Positions 31,314 through 42,968 of a stretch of 64,000 nt of DNA are shown here, piece by piece (within the stretch, counting starts at the first letter, position 1; each line of letters opens with the position of its first letter). The stretch comes from Trissonchulus latispiculum. Its lineage: Eukaryota; Nematoda; Enoplea; Enoplida; Ironidae. A program made the position numbers and the translations under genes. Below the pieces are notes generated by a model. It did not search any database, had not been told where the DNA came from, and saw only the letters and a program-made list of their open reading frames with translations. The stretch spans positions 1 to 64,000 of the forward strand of contig JASAND010019865.1 in NCBI GenBank assembly GCA_030248195.1, in the 5' to 3' direction.

Positions 31314-32730
31314 TAGTGCTGGGACCGGTTCCGATTTTTGAAACCGGTTCCGGTTCCGGTTCTAGCTACCGGTTCCGGTTCCAATTGGTATTTTTGATAA
31401 AAAAGCTAAAATCACACGATTTTTTTTATTTTTTTGACAATTGCTATAAACACTTAATATATTTAACTGCACAAAGCTATGAACGTGTTTTTAAACAGTG
31501 TTTTTGCTTACTTTTTACTATTTATATACAAATATTTACTGTGAAAAAGATTGGTCTGTTTCATTTTACCAATATGTTGGGGAAATTTTAGCTACCAGAG
31601 CTTACCAAAATACTAAGTATTCTCAATCTAGATAAACATTTAGCTACTGCCCTTCAGAAAGCGAACGTCGCACAGAACTTTCCTCGACCAATTTCAAACT
31701 GTCCAATAAAATTTGCTTATCGATTCAACAGCTACAGTTACACACTACAAAGCTTAATCATTGAAAAAGCAGCTAATCTCATCTCGGGGTCGAAGATTTT
31801 TTGAGATTGAAAACTATAGCAAAAAACATTGGGGAAAATCGTTGAACGAGAATTAAAAATTTTCGAGCACTTATATATGCAGCACACAGGTACAACTAAT
31901 TTCATACCTTTAAAACCAAAAATTGTATGTTACAATAAATAAAATCAAGCTGCTAAGTTTTTATTTTACATAGAATTTGTTTTAATTTTTGTAGCTGAAA
32001 TAAACAAATTTGTAACAAAAGAGCGCTATTCCCTATCAAATCCTAAAACCTATATATAAGCAAAAAGTACTAAAATATGACTATGAAATATATGACTATG
32101 AAATATGAAAATTTTTAATAGACCATCAAAGGCATTCTTTTTCGGTAGCGCTAGCCAATTGCTATTAATTAAATAAGAACGGTACCTCAGGGATACTGTT
32201 GCTCAGCTTAACCCTTAATCTGGAGTTGCGCCTTCAGTATACTGATTTGCTTCAGTTGAAGTTTGCACACAAAAATTGCAGAGGCAACAGCTAAAGCTGG
32301 AAGAGTTGCCGTAACGCATCAAATAATTAATGCTTACCGTTCTCATCCTTAAAGAAGAGTTAACACTGAATACACCTTAGTTTTTTATTTTCTATAACCT
32401 TTTCAGAAAACTTAAAACATTGACTGAAAACTGTTATTAAAGACATCGTAAAATTGATATCAAATCTTCTGCCATTAAAAACAAAATTTCATATATAAAT
32501 AGAAGTACCAAAATAAAGTGAAATTCCAAATGCCAAATTCAAATTCATCAGAAAATTTTAAAATTTTACAAAATAAACCTTGATTGAAGTTTCAAACAGC
32601 CAAAATTAACACTAGAACCGGCCGGTTCCGAAAGCCACCGGTTCCGGTTCCGGTTCCGGTTCCGGTTCTAAAATGCCTACCGGTTCCGGTTCCAGTTCTA
32701 CCGGTTCTTTTGGAACCGGTCCCAGCACTA
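31314..32730. mobile_element. hAT element, 1.4 kb, just downstream of PIGB
   Basis: Starts TAGTGCTGGGACCGGTTCC and ends with its inverse, with a perfect 8-bp duplication GGCTGCAT at 31306-31313 and 32731-32738. Just inside each end are tandem CCGGTTCCGGTTCC hexamers in opposite orientation. The AT-rich centre has no transposase frame. It begins 39 bp after the PIGB stop codon and thus lies in its 3' untranslated region. Confidence 0.92.
31704..31709 (+). promoter_or_regulatory. First AATAAA after the PIGB stop, inside the hAT element
   Basis: No AATAAA lies between the PIGB stop codon and the hAT element. The first on the sense strand is here, 429 bp after the stop. The next candidate outside the transposon is at 33315. 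Which is used cannot be told from sequence. Confidence 0.4.
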
Positions 32731-32738
32731 GGCTGCAT

Positions 32739-33695
32739 GCAACCGCTGAGTGAATTGAGTTGCACTCAATTATCACGTCATATCAGTTCTTGAAGCTTGT
32801 GTCATATACTATCAGTGTTTCTTATTAAACCCGGTCTGTGTTGCAGGTTAAGATTAGTTTATGTACGGTGAATTTATGAGCTTAAATTTTGGTATGGATT
32901 GTTTGCAGCAGTAATCGTAGTTGCTATCTTTTCTGATTATAGATAAGCAGGTTTTAGACTGAACAAACGTTAAAAAATAGGATTCGCAATTTCGAAAATT
33001 CATGACCCTTGTGAATTTTCAGCTCAGCTCATTTTATTCAGATTGCAATTTCCTGCTGTTTTCGTATCTGAAAACTTCTCGTGCGATTTCTTTGTTGGTT
33101 ATTAAAATACAATCTTTCCTTTTTAGTTGACAGCCTGTAGCTTTCTTGTTTCCGTAATATATTGAGGGATAAGGCAATGTCTTTTGGTTGACGCTTTTCT
33201 ATTCTTTTCTTTTGTACATATTTTATTTTTATATTTTCAAATTTTACACTATATGGATATAATATGAATTGTAATGTAATTTATATGGTTGTTTGCCTTT
33301 GTCATTTTGATTGCAATAAAATATCGTTTTGTGCCGAATTGTAGTGTTGTTCACCGGCCCAGTGTGAGACAGCAGGCAGGATCTCCGCTATCTGTGCAAA
33401 AGCTATGCTATCGCCTAACCCTCACGAATTGATCCCCTCTCACTCAGTCCTAGATGGGTGCCAACTTTTAAATATAGTGTGGGACTCCATTTGAACATCG
33501 TACCCACATGGGGGTGTTGTAAGAGGATGACAATTTGTGAGGGGGGGGCAAGCCGATAGCTCCCATAATACAGCTTGGGTCATGTACAGATACAGGCACA
33601 GATTTATGGGGGAAGGTTGTTTCAGCCGTTGGTGTGCATAGCATGTACCTGCTGCTGATAACAGAGCCTGCCAGCGGTCAACCTGTTAGGTACTC
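32739..33695. other. Intergenic region downstream of PIGB
   Basis: No gene recognised. AATAAA at 33315-33320 may be the original PIGB polyadenylation signal. Positions 33350-33690 have denser GC and GATGGGTGCCAAC, reminiscent of the body of the SINE at 28661, but no tRNA-like head was found. Confidence 0.35.
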
Positions 33696-35391
33696 GGACC
33701 CTATTTCTTTAAGGATTAAAATGGTGGGCTTAAACAGAATAAAATTCAGCTGGATTAAAATGCTAACGGCCGTTTCTTAAATCGCAGGATTGAATGGATT
33801 AATTGGAGTAAAATTAACTCGGTTAATCCGACCATTTTTAATTCTCGTATAAAACTAATTAATTTTAATCCGTTTAATCCCCCATTAAAATATATAACAG
33901 CGACTAAACATTTTACTCTACTAAGGCCCTGTTTCTTTAAAGATTAAGCGGATTAGATTAAAATTAATCCGCATTTAAGAAATAGCACCTCCGATTAAAC
34001 GGGTCAAAGTTTAATCCAGCGAGTTAAACGAGTTAAACGGATTAAATTTAATCCTATTTCTTTAATGCACCTAGGATTAAATTTTCAATCTAATCCTGTT
34101 TCTCCTTATTCACTCTTCGGATTAAAAATGGAAGAGTTAATTTTAATCAGACTTGCGTATTCGCTGTTTCTTCAAACATTAATTTTAATCCGTTTAATCT
34201 GTCTCTTTCATTTTCAACTAGTTTTAATCTTCGTGCAGCTACGTAGATTAAACGGATTAAACGCTGGCGTATTAAAATTTTGAATAGCTGTTTCTTTCTT
34301 GGCGGATTAAACGGTTACAAATCATCTTTTTAATCCGCGGATTAAAAATGGTCTGATTAAACGAGTTAACCTTAATCGGTTTAATCAAGAGTTTATAATA
34401 CGAAGAGTGCAATACCAAGAGTAAGACACTCAGCTCTTCTTAATAGAATTAAGCTTGCAAGATGCTCGAAACATTAAGGCCGAAATCTCGGGGGGGATTC
34501 TCAGCGTGTAAACATACAACGCTGACATTTTTCAAAAACGGGCGTTTTCGACAAATTGAATACTATAACTTGAGCTAACAAAATCGTACAGAAATAATTC
34601 TTATATCATTATGTTGCGTAGAACGAGATCTTTTTAACGATATAAAAATTATATAGTTCGGTCATTCATATCCTTCATGAATTCAGCAACAACGTATATA
34701 AAGCATTTCTAAGAAATGATGAAATTCCCAGAATTTTCGTGGCAAGGAAGCTTTATTGACGGTTTTGTAATAGATTACCTAAACCGAACAATATAATTTT
34801 TATATCGTTAAAAGGATCTCTTTTACGCGACATAATGATATAAAAATTATTGCTGTACGATTTTCCTAGCTCAAGTTGTATTTAATTTGTCGAAAACGCC
34901 CGTTTTGAAAAAAATGTCAGCTATGTTTACATGATGAGAAGCCCCCGAGATTTCGGCCTTAATGTTTCGAGCATCTTGCAAGCTTATTCTATTAGGAAGA
35001 GCTGAGCGTCTTACTCTTGGTATTATAAACTCTTGGTTTAATCCACCATTAAAGAAATAGCATTTAAAATTTTAATCAGCTGCTTTTTAATCCGTTTAAT
35101 CCGCGTAGATGCACCAGGATTAAAACTATTTGAAAATAAAGGATATACCTATCGTTCTAAAATTTTCTCTTTATTGATTGAACGGATTAAGATCTGTTAA
35201 GAAACAGCGATTAAGCAGGACGGATTAAAATTAACTTCCTTCCATTTTTTAATCCGAAGTGAGAATTAAGAAACAACATCAAGTTAAAACGTTAATCCTA
35301 GGGGCATTAAAGATAAAGGATTACATTTAATCCGTTTAACTCGTTTAACTCGCTGGATTAAATTTTTAATCCGAGGTGATGTTTCTTTAAC
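33696..35391. mobile_element. Cluster of TTAATCC-rich element copies around a nested fold-back element
   Basis: A partial reverse-oriented copy (33696-33924) is followed by a forward copy beginning GGCCCTGTTTCTTTAAAG (33925-34386), then the insertion at 34387-35034, then reverse-oriented TTAATCC sequence to 35391. Forward and reverse halves thus face each other around the insertion and make a loose palindrome of about 1.4 kb. Confidence 0.7.
34387..35034. mobile_element. Fold-back element with 9-bp duplication (Mutator-like), nested in TTAATCC copies
   Basis: Both ends read AAGAGTTTATAATAC inward, followed by matching sequence through CTCGAAACATTAAGGCCG and AATCTCGGGGG. The arms are about 190 bp or more and nearly mirror to the centre. 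A perfect 9-bp duplication GGTTTAATC flanks it (34378-34386 and 35035-35043). This duplication length with long inverted ends is typical of Mutator-like elements. No transposase inside. Confidence 0.85.
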
Positions 35392-35454
35392 TTGTGTATG
35401 AAGCTCTTTCACTACACTACCAGGTTGTAGTCATGCTTATTTCTTTTGCTACGG

Positions 35455-35662
35455 ACTCATCCACCACCAAGGCACTACATGAGGACTATATGGTGTTGCT
35501 CTCCGCAGTCCTGTGAAAGTGGACAAGAAGCGGAGAAGCGAAGACCACGGATAGAAAATGTGATACCCAGACTAAGTCGGTGTACGGTTATTGGCCAGTA
35601 GCCGTAGTCACACCCAAGGCAAACTACGTTGACTGTCAGAAACATGGTTTGCTCCCCGTACC
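35455..35662 (-). repeat. Dispersed repeat family (GGACAAGAAGCGGAG type), copy 1
   Basis: Shares CTCCGCAG, GGACAAGAAG, CGGATAGAAAA and GTACGGTTAT in the same order with copies near 37780-38178 and 45783-45975 (the last in reverse). Roughly 200 bp, moderately diverged, present only here between genes. Possibly a SINE or short non-autonomous element; no tRNA head seen. Confidence 0.5.
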
Positions 35663-35674
35663 TCAAGTGACTTA

Positions 35675-36235
35675 GGCCCTATTTCTTTAAAGATTAAACG
35701 GATTAGATTAAAATTAATCCGCATTAAAGAAATAGATCCTCGGATTAAACGGATTAAAATTTAATCCAGCGAGTTAAACGAGTTAAACGGATTAAATTTA
35801 ATCCTATTTCTTTAATGCACCTAGGATTAAAATTTTAATCTAATCCTGTTTCTTTATTCACACTTCGGATTAAAAGTCAACGAGTTAATTCTAATCCAAC
35901 CTGCTTAATCGCTGTTTCTTTAAAGATTAATTTTAATCCGTTTAATCCTCCGCCTGCATTTTCAACTAACTTTAAATCCTCGTACAGCTACGCTGATTAA
36001 ACGGATTAAAAGTTGGCGGATTAAAATTTTTAATCGCTGTTTCTTTAATGGCGGATTAAATGGATTAAAATCAACACGTTTAATCCGCGGATTAAAAATG
36101 GTCGGATTAAACGAGTTAATTTTAATCCTTTTAATCCGTTTAATCCTGCATTAAAGAAATAGAAATTTAAATTTTAATCCGGCTGATTTTTAATCCATTT
36201 AATCCGACCATTTTAATCTTTAAAGAAATAGGCCC
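35675..36235 (+). mobile_element. TTAATCC-rich inverted-repeat element, best intact copy
   Basis: 561 bp between GGCCCTATTTCTTTAAAG and CTTTAAAGAAATAGGCCC. It is flanked on both sides by TA, which suggests a Tc1/mariner-like TA duplication. The interior is a chain of short segments. Many open with a TTTCTTTAA or ATTAAAGAAA word and contain inward-facing CGGATTAAA / TTTAATCCG pairs, so the strand can fold into many alternative hairpins. No open frame of size. It serves as the reference copy for the other members in the window. Confidence 0.82.
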
Positions 36236-37775
36236 TAAGATGGCTGAAACCTTGCTAGGCCTACTCGGAAAACCTGGGGACAAAAAAATGGCTGCAGAAG
36301 CAAGGTTCGAAGGGGTTGAGCCGAGTCTTAAGATGGGAAAGAAGGAAAGTCCACTTGTTTACTTAGTTTGAACTTAGCTTGATCGTTGACTTAGATGATT
36401 CCTCAACCTACTAACCCAGTAGCATGAGAAAGATCTCCTTCCTTTCTACCACAGCATGGCATTCTGTCGAACATCTTGAGAAAATCAGATTCCATACATT
36501 TATTGAAGATATTCAGTTATTCCATTTCATGTTCTTTCCTTCCGCCTTCAGTACGAAATACCTAACAACAGCAAACCAATGATTCACAGCCAAGTCAAGA
36601 CAACTTATACTTCATTTGTTAACTTTGCTGCAGTTGCTTAGCTTATGCAGCTCAATTTCACATTACCTATTTTACTTGCTCTGGCACCAAAGATGACTTT
36701 TAAATAATTCTTAATTTAATAACTTACTGTCAAAGCATTAGACTACTTCCCTGAGTGAGTGGAAGCACCTAAATAAATGGGTTTGAAATTATTCTAAAAA
36801 CTTTACACTTATCCTTCGTCTAAGCAGCCATCCTTCACCGTAGCATCGGATCGGATCCAGTCATGCTTAGGCCCTAGAAGAGTAAACGGATCAGATTAAA
36901 TTTAGTCGGCATTAAAGATGCTGATCTTCCGTCCGGTCACACGGATTAAATTTTATCCTATTTCATTAGGTACTGCACTGAGACATGTAGGCGTATATAT
37001 ATTTAGTAGGTGTAAGAGTTTCATACTCTGATTCAATTACACGTATGCTCTGTCTGAGAACCGTTGATATATATGTATGTGCGGCAGTAAGCAAATTGTC
37101 TTCTTTTTCACTAACGCTTACTAATAGGACCAAGCTTTGTAATAAGATAGGTTTCAAGTTCTTTTTTTCTATTAGCTTTAAGCTAACTCAAGAAAATATC
37201 TCCAGCCAGTGTAGGACGTTTGCTTTTTTCAAGTAGAGAGGGGTTTTTTCCCTTAGTCATTTTCTTTGGGTTAATGAAACACAGACAGATGCCCCCTTCA
37301 AGTGTTTTCCGTCCCCTCTTTTTTATGACCTAAGCTATAAACAGTTTTGAGGAAGAATAGGGTTGAGCAATTTTAGGGATTCCGACATAAAAATGGGTTA
37401 ATTCTTTTGGGGTTAAATTGGGGACCGAAATTCTAAATTCAATTTAGCACAGCTCAACTGCCCATTTTCCCCGTTTCGAAAATTAGTTTCAATGTTGGTT
37501 CTATTATGGAAAAGTGAGATACAATCCGGTTACTCTCACTGTAGTCCCTTTTAAATTTAATCAAGAAAAAATTGAGTTTATCTTCCCCGGCCGTTTTGGG
37601 CTTAGCGGAAACCCCCGATCTAGCTCAGCTGGTTGGATTACAGGTTAAAAATTGAATTTTTCGATTTGGAAACCTTGGTGCCATCTTTATTCTTCTGTCT
37701 GCAGGGTATTCGGCTATTTTTATACATAATGTTTCTGTGGAATCCAAAAAATAAAGGAATGTTATTTTAGTTACA
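36236..37775. other. Intergenic, no gene seen
   Basis: A short TTAATCC-like fragment lies at 36880-36962 (GTAAACGGATCAGATTAAA). An A-box-like TAGCTCAGCTGG occurs at about 37620 without a B box. Nothing else recognisable. Confidence 0.4.
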
Positions 37776-38178
37776 CGCAATTTTTTATCGTGGTGCCTAG
37801 CACAATTGAGGTACTCGTAGAGACCGCTGAACGGCAGACAAGAGGCGGAGAGACAAAGGTCACGGGCAGAAAACACGACACCCAAGCAGTTCTGACCATA
37901 CATGTGCTTGGGGGGTTTTGGGGGGGTTGTCACCCCCCCCCCTCAGACCTGGAGGTCACTCCCTCATAGGGGTCCCTCACCCCCCCCCCCAGAATCCGGA
38001 TTTTTCCGGTTTTTTGGGCAAAACATCGGAAAAATCCGGTTTTCAGGCGGCCTTCGGCTCACCCTCCCCCCAGAATTTCCCCTCCTGCACATGTCTGGTT
38101 CTGACGTGCGGTTATTGAACCCTTAGCTCGACGCTAAGGTGATCGCAGTCACACGCAAGGCAATCGAAATCATATACT
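37776..38178 (-). repeat. Dispersed repeat family (GGACAAGAAGCGGAG type), copy 2, split by a hAT MITE
   Basis: The left piece up to 37896 (ACAAGAGGCGGAGAGAC, CACGGGCAGAAAACACGACA) and the right piece from 38098 (GACGTGCGGTTATTGAACC, AGTCACACGCAAGGCAA) match successive parts of the copy at 35455-35662. They are separated exactly by the element at 37897-38097. Confidence 0.55.
37897..38097. mobile_element. hAT-like MITE, 201 bp
   Basis: The ends are CATACATGTGC and, inverted, CAGACATGTGC, with a perfect 8-bp duplication GTTCTGAC at 37889-37896 and 38098-38105. The interior has G runs near the left end and C runs near the right, and GGAAAAATCCGG motifs. Confidence 0.87.
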
Positions 38179-38494
38179 GATAACGATTGCCCCCGCATAT
38201 CAATAGTGACTAGGATGCGGAAATATAAATAACCGCTCGGTGGGTGAGGAATTAGAAGTGGATATATCAGAAGAAAAGGAAGTTAGAAGCGAAGAAAAGA
38301 GGGAGGGAGGGAATGGCCGAGCACTCAAATAGAATAGTAGGAAAGTCTGCCAGTCTTTCATGTTTCTAAAATATTGGAAGTATAATTGTTCCAGACATCC
38401 TACATATGACTTAGAAGTGGCAACAGGCACAGGAGGACCTTTCTCACCCTCCATTATACACAAATTTGTTCATAGCCTTAGCAATACTATTAAT

Positions 38495-39879
38495 TAGGCA
38501 TGGGCAGTGGCCACGGGTCCAAAAATTTGGACCCGGGTACCCGAGAAAATTTTAACCCAATGTTCGGGGTGGCCATCTCAAAATGTGACTGTTTTCAGGG
38601 GTTCAAATTGAGCTTAGGGCCTTTTCACGAAAGGGTTGAGTAGAGAGAGTATGGTAGAGTTAAAATTCCCTGTTTTAATTCGCTTTAACTCCGCTCAAGC
38701 TTGAGTTTCCCTCTTTTAACTCTTTCGAAAAAGATCGAATTAGTTTTAACTGTACTCTACCCTTATTTGGAAACGCCCTCAGATTGCATAGATTTTCAGT
38801 CCTATGGTATTTTAAAGGCGTTTTAAAGACTTAAAAAGAAAGTATAGTGACTCTCAATTAATTGCCAGGGTATCGAAAGTTGATGCTGATATATATAGAC
38901 GACTTGGGTTTTTTATTTTATAAACCCGCTTAGTTCAGCAGTTTTCTGAGCATCTAAGGCACCGTTGTGCTGTCCGCTTCCTTTAACGTTTAAATGTAAA
39001 CAGTACTACGTTTTACGTAGTTCTGTAGTATAACTTTAATTTCTTAATGAAACCACATAAAATTAAAAGTTATGGATTAAAAACTAAATTTTTGTGACCA
39101 GACACTTTGACTCACAACAAACGTAAAATTTAACTCACTCAAGTGCCAGAAAACTAGATTTAGAATTATATTTAAGAAATCACTTCTCTGGTACAATTAA
39201 TTGCATTTTTTATTTAAATTAATTTTACACTTTAATTTTAACCTGAAAGCAATGACTCCTTTCCTATTTTGCTTTTGTAGTAACAATCCCTCTCTTTGCA
39301 ACTTTGATAAATTTTTTCAAAATCATCTACTTTGGTATGCACACACCTTACTAAAGGTGTGCGCATATATACCAAGGAATCACCCAAAAGCTCGACATTT
39401 GATCAACAAAATGTAGAAATAATCTGGGGAGCGATTTTGAATTCAGGTTGCAAAGAGTCAGTTGACAAGAAACTGAAACCTGATTAGCGACGGCATTAGT
39501 GAAGAAAGCTTTTCAACATTGGGAATTGACCATTGACCATTGGCATAAGAATCACTAAACTTTCAAGACCACATCAGCCACTGTTAACACCATCTAAATA
39601 GTAAATGGTTCTGCTGCTGACCGTTAGAGAACAACGCAGAGAACAACGCAAATCACTATATGCGAGCACCTATTTTTGTATTTTTACAAGTATTTTTGTT
39701 TGTATCTATCTATTTTATTTTAAGTTTTTAAATTAATGCATCGAATTCCATATTATTTTGATCCAACAGGAATTTAACGAAAGAAAATATTGTTGGAGCA
39801 AAGTAAATTTAATATTTTAAAAACAAATCTAAAAATAGGTGAAAATTTTCGGGTACCCGACTACCCGTGCCCATGCCTA
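38495..39879. mobile_element. hAT element, 1.4 kb
   Basis: The ends are TAGGCATGGGCAGTGGCC and, inverted, TAGGCATGGGCACGGG, with GGGTACCCG near both ends. Flanking octamers CTATTAAT (38487-38494) and CTATTAGT (39880-39887) match at 7 of 8. The interior is AT-rich and lacks a transposase frame. Confidence 0.85.
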
Positions 39880-39887
39880 CTATTAGT

Positions 39888-42393
39888 ATCAGTTGGGTAC
39901 TAATCCCGGGAGGTCTGAGTTCAAATCCAGTGCGAAGCTGTTTTGGATTGTCTGATTATGCATGTACCATCAATTTCATTCCTTCAGATTGATAAAAAGG
40001 TTTTGAATGCGACGAAAATGTAGGAAATCAGATTGCGAAATTTTTTTAAAATCGCTAAATACGCTAAAGGCTAAAAATGTGCAATTTCTATTGCTGATGG
40101 GTCTATCATTTTCCTCTTCTCGCTGAGAGTTCCTAGCTGTTTTTTGTCGGTCTGGGGGTCTGCACCACCCCGTGGCGTCCCCCCACGTTATTCTATATGG
40201 TTCACTATGCTTGGATACTAATTAACTTTCTTAAGAAATCGTCATTTCGGACGAAGTCGTTTTGAAAGCTGGTAGAAGTCTTACCTTTGCTTCTGTCTTT
40301 AGTCATGTCTTTTTCAGAAAGTGACTAATCATATATTAAGAACTAATTAGTAGCCCTGAATTTCATGCAGCACATACTAATTAGTAAAGAACTCATGACG
40401 TGACAGCCGGTAAATAATGTAGACACATTCAGTCAAACAAGGCTGATAATTGAGCTAGTGTTAGTTAATTATTTTCGATGCTCCATTGGTAGGTATAGGT
40501 GGCGGGAAACATTACTTTTACAAATTTGACCTTTAAGATTTAGTCCCAGACGTAAGCTGATACAGCTGTCGGTACCCCGCTCCTCCGAAAGAGATTATCT
40601 TTCCTCCGACTGAATATCATAGTTGTTTTTGTTTAAACTAAAGTCTGACCAAAACATGCGGTGGTGCTAACTTCACGTGAACAGTCAACAGACAGTGTGC
40701 CCTTTCTCCGCTGTCTTAGCTACCGTCTCAGCTCAACAAAGAACTAAACAGCTCTCCCCTGGCAATGTAGGGGCGAAGGTTTTTATCTGCTTTTTCTGTG
40801 TCTGTCTTGTGCTATTTACCAAACTGCCTACCGTTTCCTGGCTTGGTGTTTGCCTTTCTCCTGAAAGCTGTAACCTTAGAAGGATTCTTTCCTGTAGTTT
40901 TGGGTTCTGAGCCCAAAAACAAAAAGACCCCCTAATGAGTCTCCCCTCACTCTATTCTATTGTGTCCTATTTCCGTGAATAGAGGTGTAATTAAAATCTA
41001 CTCGCCGTAATTTCTGAGTTACTTTTCGAATATTTCTCAGAGACATTATGTGTCCATTTTATCTTACGTAAGCTACAAGGCGCAACATGCTTGTAAAATT
41101 CTTGCAATTTTCCCCTATTCTTCAGAAATGTCTTCTTTCGCCTCTCCTGATATCAACTTTCGCTTAAACCTTACACGAGTGAATTGAATTGAGTTCTTCG
41201 AGCTATCTTATGCAATGAGTGAGTTAAGCAATTGGCCTTTTCAGTATGGATTACTCTTCACCCAAGATTTCTTTATTCTATGGCTAGAATATATATAGAC
41301 CAAAGCCTTAAAAAAATTTTAGACCGTTCTACAGTCCTGAATCATATCACTTCTTTCTGACGCACAGACACGGCAAAATATTCTGGGAGAAAAGAGTATT
41401 CGCGAAGGCTGGAGGCAGAAACCCGAAAAATCGAAAGTTGCGTAAATTCCATCGCCCCCCCAAATTTTCTCCCCAAACACGCGGAAACGAGGCTAAGGAT
41501 GAGGAGGGGGAGTCATGCCTATTTCGTCCCCATTTTAAAAGTTTATATAGTTCAAATGTTTGATAAACAACTTTTTTCCAATTTTAGTACATTTTGAAAA
41601 GCAATCTATAGGTTAATCTGGAGAGTTCCAATCTGGTTAGATGCAGATTTTAATCAGACAATTAATGAAGAATAATTGTTTACAGCATTCTGCTTAAAGT
41701 TAACCTTTATTGAACTATAAAGGCTATTTCAACAATGTTGCCGCAATCTGAATAGTGCGGAAAAATCCGCATTTTTTCAGCCCGAACTAAATTTCTAGAT
41801 TTATTAAAGCTCCTTATCCACTGATATCAATCTAATGCTAATAAAATTAATAAAAGTTGAGCTCAGAAAAAAGACCTTTTCTCTCCGAAAGTATTAATTT
41901 TCAATAAGCTATAAATTTTCTCGAAGTTAATCTTAGGTTTTAGAGCTCGCCAAGCTTTCAACTAGGTTTGTCGTCTTAGCTTGAGGCCTGCCCGGCCTTC
42001 AATAGAGCTTGCTGATTTTTCCCCCTCAAGTTCCTTATACAAACATATGGATTTAATAAATTCGTGCTACATTCTTACATACATTTTGTTGTACTTAGTG
42101 GTTTGATGTATCATCTGCATCTATGTGCTACTTTGTGGTAAACTTTCGCGCTACTTAACCGATTGAACTCGAATTTTAATCTACATTATAAAACTCACTA
42201 AAATTTGAAAAGAAGTAGAACGGAATCTTAAGATCTTAAGATAATATATTAAGATCTCATTAAGATTTTTCATGTCTTTTTGTAATACATTTATAACTTT
42301 TTCATACCATTATATATAACGGTCGAGTTAGCCAACGAAGAAGAAGCTAAGCTTGCTTAATTTGTCTTTAAAAGAACACTACAAAGAAAACCA
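39888..42393. other. Intergenic, no gene seen
   Basis: AT-rich sequence with no recognisable coding exon or RNA gene. A B-box-like GAGTTCAAATC at about 39918 lacks a tRNA fold. Confidence 0.4.
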
Positions 42394-42661
42394 GGGACGA
42401 TGTTGTCATTTTTTAAACCCGGGTAAGTCGCTAACCCGGATTAATTTCATGTGTTGAAGATGGCGAAACTAACCTGGGTTAGCTACTTAACCTGGGTTTA
42501 GGCCAGGCGTTGATGAATCGAATCGACCCCAGTGGGTCGATGTTGTCATGACCTAAACCCGGGTTAAGTAGGTAACCCGGGGTAACTTTGCTATCCTTAA
42601 TATATGTAATAAACCCTGGTTAGCGAATAAATCCGGGTTTAGGCGTTGATGAATCGACCCC
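42394..42661. repeat. Tandem pair of short inverted-ended repeats (AACCCGGGTT type)
   Basis: Two adjacent units, 42394-42530 and 42534-42661. Each opens GATGTTGTCAT followed by TAAACCCGGGT and closes TTTAGGCGTTGATGAATCG with GACCCC (the first has GGCCAGGCG). Each is a loose palindrome of 128-137 bp. Probably a small MITE present twice in tandem; no duplication resolved. Confidence 0.55.
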
Positions 42662-42968
42662 TTTGTTTTTTCAATTTCTATACTTCGACATTATTTTATG
42701 ATTATGTGGCGATAACATCGACCCCTGAGGTTTCTTTTTGTCAATTTCTATACTTCTACATTATTTTTATCATTCTGTGTGGTGCGGACGATTTGACTAG
42801 GACGAGTGTGTTTTAAGATTCGTTAGTTATGCTTTTTGAATTTCTAAATCTTGATTTAACTTCTTAATTTAATAAAGCTGAACAAGTGCTCAGTTTTAGC
42901 AGCACGCACCCGCTCTGTGCAGCCTACAGACAGAACCAACGCTAAAGTCAGTGCCATTAAGAGAATTA

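Noticed and set aside
40677..40910. Short open frame with a signal-peptide-like hydrophobic stretch (CFFCVCLVLF)
   Set aside because: 77 codons, no conserved motif, no flanking exon or polyadenylation signal in a convincing place.
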